From positions 43,859 through 107,858 of the forward strand of contig CAJOFA010000007.1 of the NCBI GenBank assembly GCA_905233985.1: DNA of 64,000 bases, given 5' to 3'. Numbering within the stretch: the stretch's first letter is position 1; each line of letters starts with the position of its first letter. Below are positions 18,601 through 26,676 of this stretch, in pieces. This DNA is from an uncultured Prevotella sp. (GTDB lineage: Bacteria; Bacteroidota; Bacteroidia; Bacteroidales; Bacteroidaceae). The position numbers were made by a program, and so were the translations under genes. The notes under the pieces were generated by a model, which saw only the letters and a program-made list of their open reading frames with translations, was not told the origin of the DNA and made no database searches.

Positions 18601-18802
18601 CTACAACCACGGAGCGTCGCACTCGATGGACATCACCCTCTCACGTATCTTCCATGACAGTCGCGAGACGATAACCATCGACGAAGCCATGGACAGCGAA
18701 TACCGTAACCGCAAGGCCGATCTCGAGTTGGTGCAGCAGTCGCTTGTCGATGACGGGAAATACTGGCTTGACAAGGGTGAGTTTGAGCTGACTATCAAGT
18801 AG
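15653..18802 (+). CDS. srfB: SrfB-family protein, actin/Hsp70-fold ATPase
   Basis: 1049 residues, the normal SrfB length. Actin-superfamily motifs are all visible: phosphate 1 LDIGNSRT (residues 291-298), phosphate 2 IDIGAGTTD (609-617) and the adenosine loop VLSGRPTS (about 842-849), with EYRVGSFFPTADGRGYFYDQ after it. SrfB was named in Salmonella as an SsrB-regulated gene of the srfABC operon; its biochemical role is unknown. The protein has no signal peptide, so it should be a cytoplasmic ATP-dependent assembly factor. The next gene is SrfC. No SrfA was recognised. The assignment to SrfB rests on motifs plus the SrfC neighbour. Confidence 0.85.
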   Translation: MEHLIANSGIHFISREIELNPSEPLILGSGKALKYSFCETTDFLEGTKVFDLLYFNDADQKYIPLEELRADKEAVLFRSNGREELDETGLIMMQPDHSTTLFTTYGQQDEEVYNINSLLSFRVKDPNDGRSMMSAFYLLLDKWLPMPFFRKEVDGITSGVPMGWCRMKMMELGEGTRKGFYRYRLVWAFDTEMADDELSALRPFIDGAGSEVFGMCNKVDLLMDFLSSSEDFHAFSDYIASLMGIDLEKDDSRKYKAYFIYFVNYIRLAGAAPEVTLHNNPDNDIAVDLVLDIGNSRTCGILFEEGEFTKGKMLDLRDLSRPWIQYENKTFDMRVVFRKADFGNDIVLDEEMFKWRSFVRIGEEARRLVYRSLEEEGLSEKTTNYSSPKRYIWDVKPYDGQWENLTTKDDPYNVRLSNDIYVPRMTELFDEEGNYVAEGVNDLLNLTESKHHYSRSSLMTFAFIEIFQHAITQINSITYREKWGNVDRRRFIRNVIITCPTAMPLKEQIKLRQCAEDGFDAIKQCTPDLRVPVITPSTTALKITDPFANPDTRVWSYDEATCCQLVYLYAEIAERYSGEIHKFFELKGHVRPELKEEGYEGNALTIGTIDIGAGTTDIMVCSYECEGQGRSRLTPTPLFWDSFYLAGDDILRNLIQNMVIEGREHEQADMGNISSALIARIKAMDDEQLLQLPCLDNIVYRNMVSNICSTIDHEEKDAQKTAFASNLIHDFFGTDSSMMGYRERRCRTDFNTQISVPIAQRMMELLRLHRPSRLYTFDELFPDIKPADYLLDFFEHHFGFRFEELNWRYDPVEVASIVKATMEPLMKQLALVLYTQHCDIIVLSGRPTSLDAITELFIKYVPTAPDRLIRLNEYRVGSFFPTADGRGYFYDQKAMVAVGAMIGYHAANGNLHGLVIDFTKMINKMHSTANYIGEYNARRRQVTQTLLSPTTSSATLHASVFPVFIGCRQFDSSIYQARPLYAIYNHGASHSMDITLSRIFHDSRETITIDEAMDSEYRNRKADLELVQQSLVDDGKYWLDKGEFELTIK

Positions 18803-18850
18803 TGGGAAAGAGAGAGAAAACAGATTAGGCATTTAAACAAAACAAGTATT

Positions 18851-21784
18851 ATGGTCCAGACGATATTAAACCAGATAGACAACATCAACAGCTCCTTAGC
18901 TTGGATAAAGAAGAACAAACCCTCGGACTACGACCAGAAGTTCCTGCAACTCGTTGAGGAACGTCGCAAGCTGAAGAAGCTGAAGGCCGCCGCCCAGGAC
19001 AATCCGGCCATCGCCGCCTATGGCGTCAGTCAGGTGGGCAAGTCCTACCTCATGAACTGCATCCTGCAGAAGAACGGCCAGCCCTTCATGCTCGAAGCCG
19101 ACGGCACCAGTTATAACTTCATCGAGGAGATGAATCCCAAGACGAAGAACACCGAGGCCACGGGCGTAGTTACCCGCTTCTCGTCGTTTAAGCGCAATCC
19201 CGGCCGTTACTGTAAGGATTACCCCATCCTGATGCGCTGCCTGTCCGTGGCAGACATCATCATCATCCTTTGTGAAGGCTATTATAATGACATCGGTGAC
19301 TACAGCTCGCCCAGCGAAGAAGAAGTAGAGGAAAAGGGTGAACTCATATTGGCCAAATATAAGGATGCGTCGCGCAGCGGGTCTTCACCCATGACAGCCG
19401 ACGATGTGCTGAACATCAAGGCTTATTTCATGAAGCACTTGAACAATGCGCAGACCTTCCATCACAAGTCGGGCTTCTTCGATAAGCTCGCCTTCGTCGT
19501 TGACCGCATCCCCACAACGGCATGGGTTGATGTCTTCTCTATCCTTTGGAACCGTAGCGAGTTTCAGACCAAGTTGTTCCTGAAGATGTTGCAAACGTTA
19601 GAGAAGCTGCAGTTTGCTGAATATGTCTATCTGCCGGCGCAATCTCTGTTGCACAACGGAATTAATGAAGACACCATCATGAGTGTACAGTGCCTCAATG
19701 AGTTGTTCCTTAGCGCACCGAAGTATTTTACTGATGCCTATTTGCGCAATGGCGACTCCTATACAAAAGTCGAGCACCTGACAAAGAGCGAGGTATGTGC
19801 AGTTTGTGCTGAGATTATTGTCAAGATAGGACAGGAGTATCTCAACAATACCAATGAATATTGTTTCGATGCTATCACAGACCCAGCCGTGCGTTCCATG
19901 TTGACCAAGGAGAAGGTGGAGATGACCATCCTTAATGACAATGACATGCTTGACTTCCCTGGAGCCCGTTCACGCAAGAAGGAGCTGTTGCGCACGCTCG
20001 CCGGTGACGATATTCTCATCAATGTCCTGTTACGTGGTAAGGTGGCGTACCTATTTAATATGTATAATGAGTCTATGCTTATCAATATCCTTCTCTATTG
20101 TCACCACGGGGAAAAGAACGAAGTGACCGATATTCCTCATCTGCTTAACGAGTGGATACGTAACTACGTGGGCGACACGATGGAGAAACGCCGTCGTACC
20201 TTGGAACTGACAGGTGATATTTCACCGCTGTTCTATATCGGCACCAAGTTCAATATGGACATGGAGTATAGCACCGAGGAGATAGCTAATGGCATCAATG
20301 CCCTTAACGGACGCTGGCACCAGCGTTTCTTTAAGACGCTCTATCAGGAATGCTTCAATGCAGACGGCTCACTGGATAAAGAGGACGTAAAGATATTCCT
20401 CAACTGGACGCGTGCGGGTGAGTGTTTCAAAAACAGTTATCTGCTGCGTGACTATAAATACTCCGGTCCCCTTGCCAGCAAGCTCTATGACGGTGAGAAG
20501 ACTCTCGAGAAGCGGATGCTTATTCGCAAAGACTATTATGACGATTTGCGCAACACGTTCTGCAGTAACGAATTCGTCAAGAAGTTCTTTAACTATCCCC
20601 AGTTGTCGTGGGATGTGGCGGCTTCTATTGATAACGACGGAGCACTCTATATCATTGAACAGCTCTCGAAGGTAGCCCAAAAAATGGACCGTACACGAGA
20701 GGAACTGTTCCGCAATATCCTAACTGATTCTGTGCGAAAGATGCATGAGGTGATGCAAGACTATTTTGTTTCGACCGATATAGACGAAATACTAGAGGGC
20801 AACATCAAGAAGGCACGGGCCATTTTCCGTGAGATGGATTTCACATGTAACACGGACAACTACTATTTCGGGCACCTGATACAAGCTCTGCAGATGTCGG
20901 AGACGGACAGTTACCGTGTCATTCACCAAGTGATGCAGGGGGCGGAAATCAACAGTAAGGTCAACGATTTCAAGGATTACGAGATTATTCGTAATTCATG
21001 CAAGAATATGGGCTTCCCGATAGATGAGGCCAAGTCGGAAAGCGACAAGTGGGACTGCATCCTGAAAACCTATGGCTTCACCTCACGTGAGGAAGCAGAG
21101 GATTTCCTCAGTCGCAAGGGAATCACAGTGAGTAAGCTGTTCTCCGGCTCTTACAAGCGCAAGAAGAACTCTTATATCATCGGCGATGCCATCTTTGACC
21201 GCTGGAGTGCAACCATCAAGTCTGTCGATTTTCTCAACGAGTTCACGGGCCCCATCCATGACCATGAAGGAGCACAGGGCCAGCGTGCCGGTTTCGACGG
21301 CATCATCATGGGCTACCTGGTTGACAATCTCATCGCGGCAGCCAATGTGCTGAATCTGCGCGATGTCATGGCAGAAACCATTGCCAGTTACGTGAATGTC
21401 ATTGACATACACACTGCCAATGAGAGTCTGTTGGCTGATATGTTAGCCAGTAAGATTAACGACTTCGTGATGAACTTCGGCTTCAGCTATCTCGCCGAGG
21501 AAGACATAGACAAAGCCCGCAAGGTGTGTGAGTCGCGAAAGATACCAGCCTTCCGCTACATCCTCAAGGAGGAGCCGGCCGTGTTTGAAGAGGAGGACCT
21601 CACGGCGATGTTCAACGACATGTCAGAGAATCCGAAGGCATTGCTGCCGTCATTCGAGGACAACTACAACAAGTGGATAGAGTATATGTTCATTTCGTTT
21701 GTAGCACACTTGGACATCCCAGACTTCGACCATGAGGCTAATGTCGCCCTGTCGCAGATACTTGAGAAACTGAAAGTGGAGTAA
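18851..21784 (+). CDS. srfC: SrfC-family dynamin-like GTPase
   Basis: 977 residues. G1/Walker A GVSQVGKS is at residues 58-65, a G2-like ATGVVTRF at about 103-110 and G3 LDFPGARSR with D368-x-P-G371; no clear G4 N/TKxD was found. LDFPGARxR is characteristic of the SrfC (Virul_Fac) family, and the ATGVVT switch recalls dynamin-like proteins. The remaining 600 residues are helical and probably form a stalk. In enterobacteria SrfC follows SrfB, as here (48 bp gap). Function is unknown; nucleotide-driven membrane or complex remodelling is an inference. Confidence 0.85.
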   Translation: MVQTILNQIDNINSSLAWIKKNKPSDYDQKFLQLVEERRKLKKLKAAAQDNPAIAAYGVSQVGKSYLMNCILQKNGQPFMLEADGTSYNFIEEMNPKTKNTEATGVVTRFSSFKRNPGRYCKDYPILMRCLSVADIIIILCEGYYNDIGDYSSPSEEEVEEKGELILAKYKDASRSGSSPMTADDVLNIKAYFMKHLNNAQTFHHKSGFFDKLAFVVDRIPTTAWVDVFSILWNRSEFQTKLFLKMLQTLEKLQFAEYVYLPAQSLLHNGINEDTIMSVQCLNELFLSAPKYFTDAYLRNGDSYTKVEHLTKSEVCAVCAEIIVKIGQEYLNNTNEYCFDAITDPAVRSMLTKEKVEMTILNDNDMLDFPGARSRKKELLRTLAGDDILINVLLRGKVAYLFNMYNESMLINILLYCHHGEKNEVTDIPHLLNEWIRNYVGDTMEKRRRTLELTGDISPLFYIGTKFNMDMEYSTEEIANGINALNGRWHQRFFKTLYQECFNADGSLDKEDVKIFLNWTRAGECFKNSYLLRDYKYSGPLASKLYDGEKTLEKRMLIRKDYYDDLRNTFCSNEFVKKFFNYPQLSWDVAASIDNDGALYIIEQLSKVAQKMDRTREELFRNILTDSVRKMHEVMQDYFVSTDIDEILEGNIKKARAIFREMDFTCNTDNYYFGHLIQALQMSETDSYRVIHQVMQGAEINSKVNDFKDYEIIRNSCKNMGFPIDEAKSESDKWDCILKTYGFTSREEAEDFLSRKGITVSKLFSGSYKRKKNSYIIGDAIFDRWSATIKSVDFLNEFTGPIHDHEGAQGQRAGFDGIIMGYLVDNLIAAANVLNLRDVMAETIASYVNVIDIHTANESLLADMLASKINDFVMNFGFSYLAEEDIDKARKVCESRKIPAFRYILKEEPAVFEEEDLTAMFNDMSENPKALLPSFEDNYNKWIEYMFISFVAHLDIPDFDHEANVALSQILEKLKVE

Positions 21785-21804
21785 GATAAAAAAATCATAT
21801 CGAT

Positions 21805-23754
21805 ATGAAGAAGATATTATTCGGAAAAAATGGCGTGAATGGCCATCAGCCATTCTGGGAGCCGTGGGGATGCTTTGGTTGTCTGTGGAGACTACTGCTG
21901 TTCCTCTTCTTGTTATTGGCTATGCTGTTCCTGTTCAGCCTGTTCAGGGGCTGCCGTCATTCACATGTAGATCTGCCGGATGAGTTTACGCCCCCAGAGC
22001 AGACATACATCCAACCCTCACCCGACACACCGTTACCGGCTCCCGACGAAGACTGGAACCGTCCTATTGACGGTGCAGAGGAAGTCGGACTGCCTTCGCC
22101 AGAAGAGAACCAGATACCGCCCGTCGATGAGGATGAGGCCATCCCCAACCCCGACAACGACGGAGCCACGGAGATTATCCCCAATCTGCTCTATGTCATC
22201 TTCGACTCCGATGCCAATGACGAGACGTTCAAGACCTTTGCCAAGAAGTTCACGTCACTCTATCCCCAGCCGCAGCATAAGATAGCGTACTACAACACCA
22301 ATGCAAAGACTGCCGTACTCTCTGTTCCACAGGAGAAGCGTGCAGACATCTGTCAGCAGTTGCCGCAGCAGATTCAGGAGGTGAAGTTCCTCGTCGTGCC
22401 CGTAGAAGTGATGACACAAGGCGCTGCCGTCACACCTAACGACCCTGTCTTCAAATATCCTGACATAGGCTGGTACTTCACCCCCATACAGGCACAAGAG
22501 GCGTGGGGCATCACCCAAGGCTCCCCTGATGTCATTGTGGGTATTGTAGATAGCTACATGGACCTCACCCACGAAGAACTGGCAGGCGACCGTATTCTCT
22601 ACCCGTTCTCTGTGGTGAAGCAAAACTCCGACGTGGCACCCCGCAACGGTGCTCCGATGGACTATGCTGGTCATGGCTCACTGGTAACTGCCGTTGCTGT
22701 GGGTAATGCGAACAACCAGAAAGGTTCTACAGGCATCGCACCGAAGTGTAAGTTCATTCCCGTGAGCATGGGAGAACAGATAACCACTATCACCATGGTA
22801 GAGGGCCTTCTCTATTGTATCTATCATGGTGCAACGGTCATCAACCTCTCCTGCGGCACCCATTTCACCGACCAGGTCACGCGGCTGTCGTTAGACGAGC
22901 AGATAGCCGTAGCACAACAGACGGGACAGCCCCAGGAGCAGATGTGGGACTATGTGTTCAAGTTAGCCGAAGAACGTAACGTGACCATTGTCTGGGCAGC
23001 CGGCAACGATAATGTCTATGCCGCCATGGACGTCTCGAAACGTTGTGCCAACACCATCCGAGTGTCGGCCGTTGACCGCAAACTGCGCAAGGCCGACTTC
23101 AGTAATTTCGGAAACTTCCCCGATCGCGGACTGGCTGAATCCACCATCTCAGCACCAGGTGTTGACATCTTTGGTGCACTGCCAGGCAATGCGTATGACA
23201 GCTGGCCGGGAACGAGCTTCTCTGCACCGATTATCTGCGGTGTCGTAGCCTTGATGAAGAGTTTGAAGCCAGACTTGACCAACGAGCAGATTATTCAGAT
23301 TCTGCAAGACACGGGTAAGCCCGTACAGGGAGCACCGGAAATCGGCAAGTTAGTACAGATTAAAGATGCATTATTAGCCGTACAGCAATTAGGAAGCACT
23401 CCCAACCAGAATAATAGTTTGCAAGGAGTCTGGGAATCCACATCGCCCTGTCCGTTCAAATTCGCTAATGACCCAAATACACACCAAGTGAATATTAGTT
23501 TGACCTTCCAGTCAGACCGTCAGGCACAGATTTGCTACACAATCAATAATGTCAAGTACACAGCTCCTGCTACGGTTTCTGTTGGACAAAGCAATATTGT
23601 GGTCAAGCAGACGCAAAACGCCACAACATCGGGTAATAATAATCAGGTATTTAAATTCACGTTCCAGCTGACACCTGCGCAGACGGGACTCATGACCTGT
23701 TCAGCTCAAGCTGATACTGGTTTTAAGATCAACTGTAATTTAAAACGGAGGTAA
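21805..23754 (+). CDS. Membrane-anchored subtilisin-like serine protease (S8)
   Basis: 649 residues. An N-terminal transmembrane helix (about residues 28-48, LWRLLLFLFLLLAMLFLF) is followed by a Pro/Glu/Asp-rich spacer, a propeptide-like domain (about 125-210), and the S8 catalytic domain with Asp249 (GIVDSYMD), His290 (YAGHGSLV) and Ser471 (PGTSFSAPI). Asn of the oxyanion hole is in WAAGNDN. A beta-sandwich tail (about 540-649) ends the protein. All catalytic residues are present, so it should be active outside the membrane. It starts 20 bp after srfC and is followed at 3 bp by a membrane protein, so it is embedded in the srf operon. Confidence 0.9.
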   Translation: MKKILFGKNGVNGHQPFWEPWGCFGCLWRLLLFLFLLLAMLFLFSLFRGCRHSHVDLPDEFTPPEQTYIQPSPDTPLPAPDEDWNRPIDGAEEVGLPSPEENQIPPVDEDEAIPNPDNDGATEIIPNLLYVIFDSDANDETFKTFAKKFTSLYPQPQHKIAYYNTNAKTAVLSVPQEKRADICQQLPQQIQEVKFLVVPVEVMTQGAAVTPNDPVFKYPDIGWYFTPIQAQEAWGITQGSPDVIVGIVDSYMDLTHEELAGDRILYPFSVVKQNSDVAPRNGAPMDYAGHGSLVTAVAVGNANNQKGSTGIAPKCKFIPVSMGEQITTITMVEGLLYCIYHGATVINLSCGTHFTDQVTRLSLDEQIAVAQQTGQPQEQMWDYVFKLAEERNVTIVWAAGNDNVYAAMDVSKRCANTIRVSAVDRKLRKADFSNFGNFPDRGLAESTISAPGVDIFGALPGNAYDSWPGTSFSAPIICGVVALMKSLKPDLTNEQIIQILQDTGKPVQGAPEIGKLVQIKDALLAVQQLGSTPNQNNSLQGVWESTSPCPFKFANDPNTHQVNISLTFQSDRQAQICYTINNVKYTAPATVSVGQSNIVVKQTQNATTSGNNNQVFKFTFQLTPAQTGLMTCSAQADTGFKINCNLKRR

Positions 23755-23757
23755 GAC

Positions 23758-24735
23758 ATGATGGCACATAATAAGAAAAACAACTCTATTACAATAGCCA
23801 ATGTCATTGCCATTATTGGATTGGTGGCTCTGCTCGTGTTCAACTATCTGGGCTATGCATATAGGAGTGGCGGCGAGACGGGTTGGGATATTGTCTTCTC
23901 TCTTCTCATCACTGCATTCTGCGCATTCCTGCTTTGGTTTATGATTAAGGCAAAAGGTGCAGCCAATAATTTGGAGAAATGGAAAATCATTGAATACGTC
24001 ACTTTGGCCATCTACATCGTGGTAGCCATTCCACTTTCGAGCTTTGGCATCATGCATTTCTTTGCCGTTAATGACAAGAAAGAAGATGTCAAGGCGTTGA
24101 TGCAGAATGACTTGCAAAAGATTGACAAGATGTTCACGGACTACAAGAGTTTTATGTCTGTGGCCATTTCTGCCACGGGAACAGGACTGAAAGAGGCAAC
24201 TGCCGCAGGTCAGGTGTGTGACGAGAAGCTTAACAAGTTCATGGAAGAGAACCGTGTCAGTCACACCACTGAGAGCGCAGCTAATTTCGAACGTTTACAG
24301 AAAACTAAACTTGTTGGTGCAGGTTTTGAGACGTTCTATCAGCAGTATATAGATGAGAAAACAGGCATAGAGAGTGCTGTCAACGGGTGGAACATCATAT
24401 TGGTTCCCCGTCAGGCAAAACTCATGGAGGAGATTGCTGCATCGGCTCAGGATGAGTTGACCAAATTGTCTGAGGATGCGCGGCTGCCGGTTATCAAGAA
24501 AGACAACGGACGGCATACAATCACCGAATTTCAGAAGCAGATGTTCAACATTGAGGGCGGCATAGAGAGTTTCGGCTTTAAGAAAGCGTTGAAGAAATCC
24601 GGATTCAGCATCACTGCCATCGTTGTGATCCTGCTCATCCACATATTCATTCTGTTTAACTACATCGTGGCTCATCGTGCTCTTACGTTAGGCATCAACA
24701 AAAAGACAGAAGAGGATGGAGGAAAGGCTCTATAG
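23758..24735 (+). CDS. Four-helix membrane protein of unknown function (srf operon)
   Basis: 325 residues. Three membrane helices lie in the first 110 residues (IANVIAIIGLVALLVFNYLG, DIVFSLLITAFCAFLLWFMI, YVTLAIYIVVAIPLSSFGIM), then a mostly helical soluble domain of about 165 residues, and a last membrane helix (ITAIVVILLIHIFILFNYIV) near the C-terminus. No family recognised. The start is preceded by a rare good Shine-Dalgarno-like GGAGG, which overlaps the stop region of the protease gene. With inverted topology it could hold the helical domain in the periplasm beside the protease. Confidence 0.75.
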   Translation: MMAHNKKNNSITIANVIAIIGLVALLVFNYLGYAYRSGGETGWDIVFSLLITAFCAFLLWFMIKAKGAANNLEKWKIIEYVTLAIYIVVAIPLSSFGIMHFFAVNDKKEDVKALMQNDLQKIDKMFTDYKSFMSVAISATGTGLKEATAAGQVCDEKLNKFMEENRVSHTTESAANFERLQKTKLVGAGFETFYQQYIDEKTGIESAVNGWNIILVPRQAKLMEEIAASAQDELTKLSEDARLPVIKKDNGRHTITEFQKQMFNIEGGIESFGFKKALKKSGFSITAIVVILLIHIFILFNYIVAHRALTLGINKKTEEDGGKAL

Positions 24736-24819
24736 GAGCTATCTCCCTTCAGAGTGCATATAAACTCTAAAACTGATAAACTCATATACTTATATATAAT
24801 ATAGTAAATTAGAAATAGT

Positions 24820-26652
24820 ATGCCAGATATTGATTTCAGCAGACCGTTGACAGACATGCAGCGCAAGCAACTCATTATGAGGGCGGAGAGCATCAACGTC
24901 AATACGCTGGCCGGCTACGTGCTGGCGGGGCAGATTGACTTGGATCGTGACTTGCCGAATTTGTCGGCTGAGCGCCGCAATGTCATTTTGAAGATGCGTG
25001 AGAATCAGCCGAACCCCGCAGAGCAACGACAATGGCGTGACATAGAAGCGTTGTTGCCTACACTCAACACCGAACAGTCTGTAGAACAACTACAAATGTT
25101 GCTTCGGATGTTGGAAAATTACATTCGCAGTTGGGAAACGGAACGACCTAATCAGAATCATGTCGATGATGCCAACCAGTACTATATCCGTACGGAGGAT
25201 GCTATTCGTCAGAAGGTTGCTGCTTTGGAGGATGCTGACTGGCAGACCATTGACTTTTTCAGTTTGGATTCGCTCACAGAGCATTTGACGAAATATCCGC
25301 AGACGTCACATCAGCAAGAGATTGACGACGCACTGTGGCAACTGACAGACAAAGAGAGTGTCGCTGCCGTAAAGAACTATCTGACGCTGTTGCCTAACGG
25401 TTGTCATCAGGAGGAGGCACAGGTGGTGCTGAAGGAGGTGATAGGTTGGCAACAGGCAAAGGATAGTGGTGACATCTTTGCCGTGGATAGCTATATCCAT
25501 GCTAATCCTTCCTCCCCCTTCATGCAGCAGGCAGAGCTGTTGCGGCTGACGCTGAAACAGGAAGAAATCAAGAACATGCGTGAGGACCCCAACCGCTATG
25601 AGGTGGAGCGACTGAAGACGCTGCTGACGGACGGGATAATCAGTGAGAACGAGCTTTACAATGCGAAGGTTATCACGCCGTCGGTGTTTGAGACGCTGAT
25701 GGCTACTGACATACGCAACGACCTTCCCGACATCCGGAAGGCTATTGCCGACTCAAAACCTGACTGTCAGGAGGGTTATACCGATGTGTTCTTCTTCGGC
25801 GTGCCGTCAACAGGTAAGACGTGTGTGCTGATGGGACTGTCACGTTCTCAGGCATTGCGTATCAATCTGGCGCATGGCGGCGGCGACTATGCTGCGGCCT
25901 TGCAGCAGTACACCGATGCGGGCATCACCGTGCCGCGTACTCCGGGAACATTCGTCACCACGCTGGCTGCCACGGTGAGCTCACAGCAGCGCACTGACGC
26001 CTTCCATAAAATCAATCTGGTGGAGATGTCGGGCGAGGAGTTTGCCTTCAGCATCGCTAACAACGAGAACCATGTGTTCACCTTCGAAGACATGGGCAGC
26101 GGGGCTACGGAGCTGCTGAAGAACAATAACCGCAAGGTGTTCTTCCTCGTCATCGACCCTACGGCGAACGTTGTTCGCATCAACCGTGAGCGCATCACGG
26201 GTTACGATGAGATGACGGGAAAGCCTATCGTTGAACTGGAGTGGTGTGTAGTGAACCAGCGTACCATTCTGCAGAAGATGGTGAACCTGCTGGAGAATCC
26301 TGCTAACGCGGAAATCATGAAGAAGGTGGATGCTATACATATCATCATTACTAAGAGCGATATGTTAGGAGGTCCTGTGGAGCGTGAGGAACGGGCGTTC
26401 AAAATCTTCCAGGAGAAATACAGGAACGACATACTGGAACCGCTGGTCGAACTATGTCAGGAGTATAACATCAATGCTCCGTCAAAGTATCACCCGAAAC
26501 TCTATACCTTCAGCCTCGGCACATTCTACGTGGGGGGCATCTATGAATATGACCAGACGGACTCTAACCGGCTCGTCAAGGCCATCCGCAACTCTACCGA
26601 GGCCATCAAGAAGGCTTCTCTCTGGGAACGTATCAAAGACACGGTAAATTAG
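24820..26652 (+). CDS. GTPase with long helical N-terminal region (srf operon)
   Basis: 610 residues, no signal or membrane segment. Residues 1-320 look like helical repeats. The C-terminal half is a P-loop domain with G1 GVPSTGKT (residues 327-334), a G3-like strand INLVEMSGEE where Glu/Met replace the usual DxxG, a DMGSGATELL segment and a clear G4 TKSD (511-514) after IHIIITKSD. That combination points to a TRAFAC-type GTPase. It is unrelated in sequence to SrfC, so the operon encodes two separate GTPases. An 84-bp AT-rich gap precedes it, without a recognisable promoter. Function unknown. Confidence 0.75.
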   Translation: MPDIDFSRPLTDMQRKQLIMRAESINVNTLAGYVLAGQIDLDRDLPNLSAERRNVILKMRENQPNPAEQRQWRDIEALLPTLNTEQSVEQLQMLLRMLENYIRSWETERPNQNHVDDANQYYIRTEDAIRQKVAALEDADWQTIDFFSLDSLTEHLTKYPQTSHQQEIDDALWQLTDKESVAAVKNYLTLLPNGCHQEEAQVVLKEVIGWQQAKDSGDIFAVDSYIHANPSSPFMQQAELLRLTLKQEEIKNMREDPNRYEVERLKTLLTDGIISENELYNAKVITPSVFETLMATDIRNDLPDIRKAIADSKPDCQEGYTDVFFFGVPSTGKTCVLMGLSRSQALRINLAHGGGDYAAALQQYTDAGITVPRTPGTFVTTLAATVSSQQRTDAFHKINLVEMSGEEFAFSIANNENHVFTFEDMGSGATELLKNNNRKVFFLVIDPTANVVRINRERITGYDEMTGKPIVELEWCVVNQRTILQKMVNLLENPANAEIMKKVDAIHIIITKSDMLGGPVEREERAFKIFQEKYRNDILEPLVELCQEYNINAPSKYHPKLYTFSLGTFYVGGIYEYDQTDSNRLVKAIRNSTEAIKKASLWERIKDTVN

Positions 26653-26676
26653 TTGAGTGATTAAAGTTCAAAAAAC

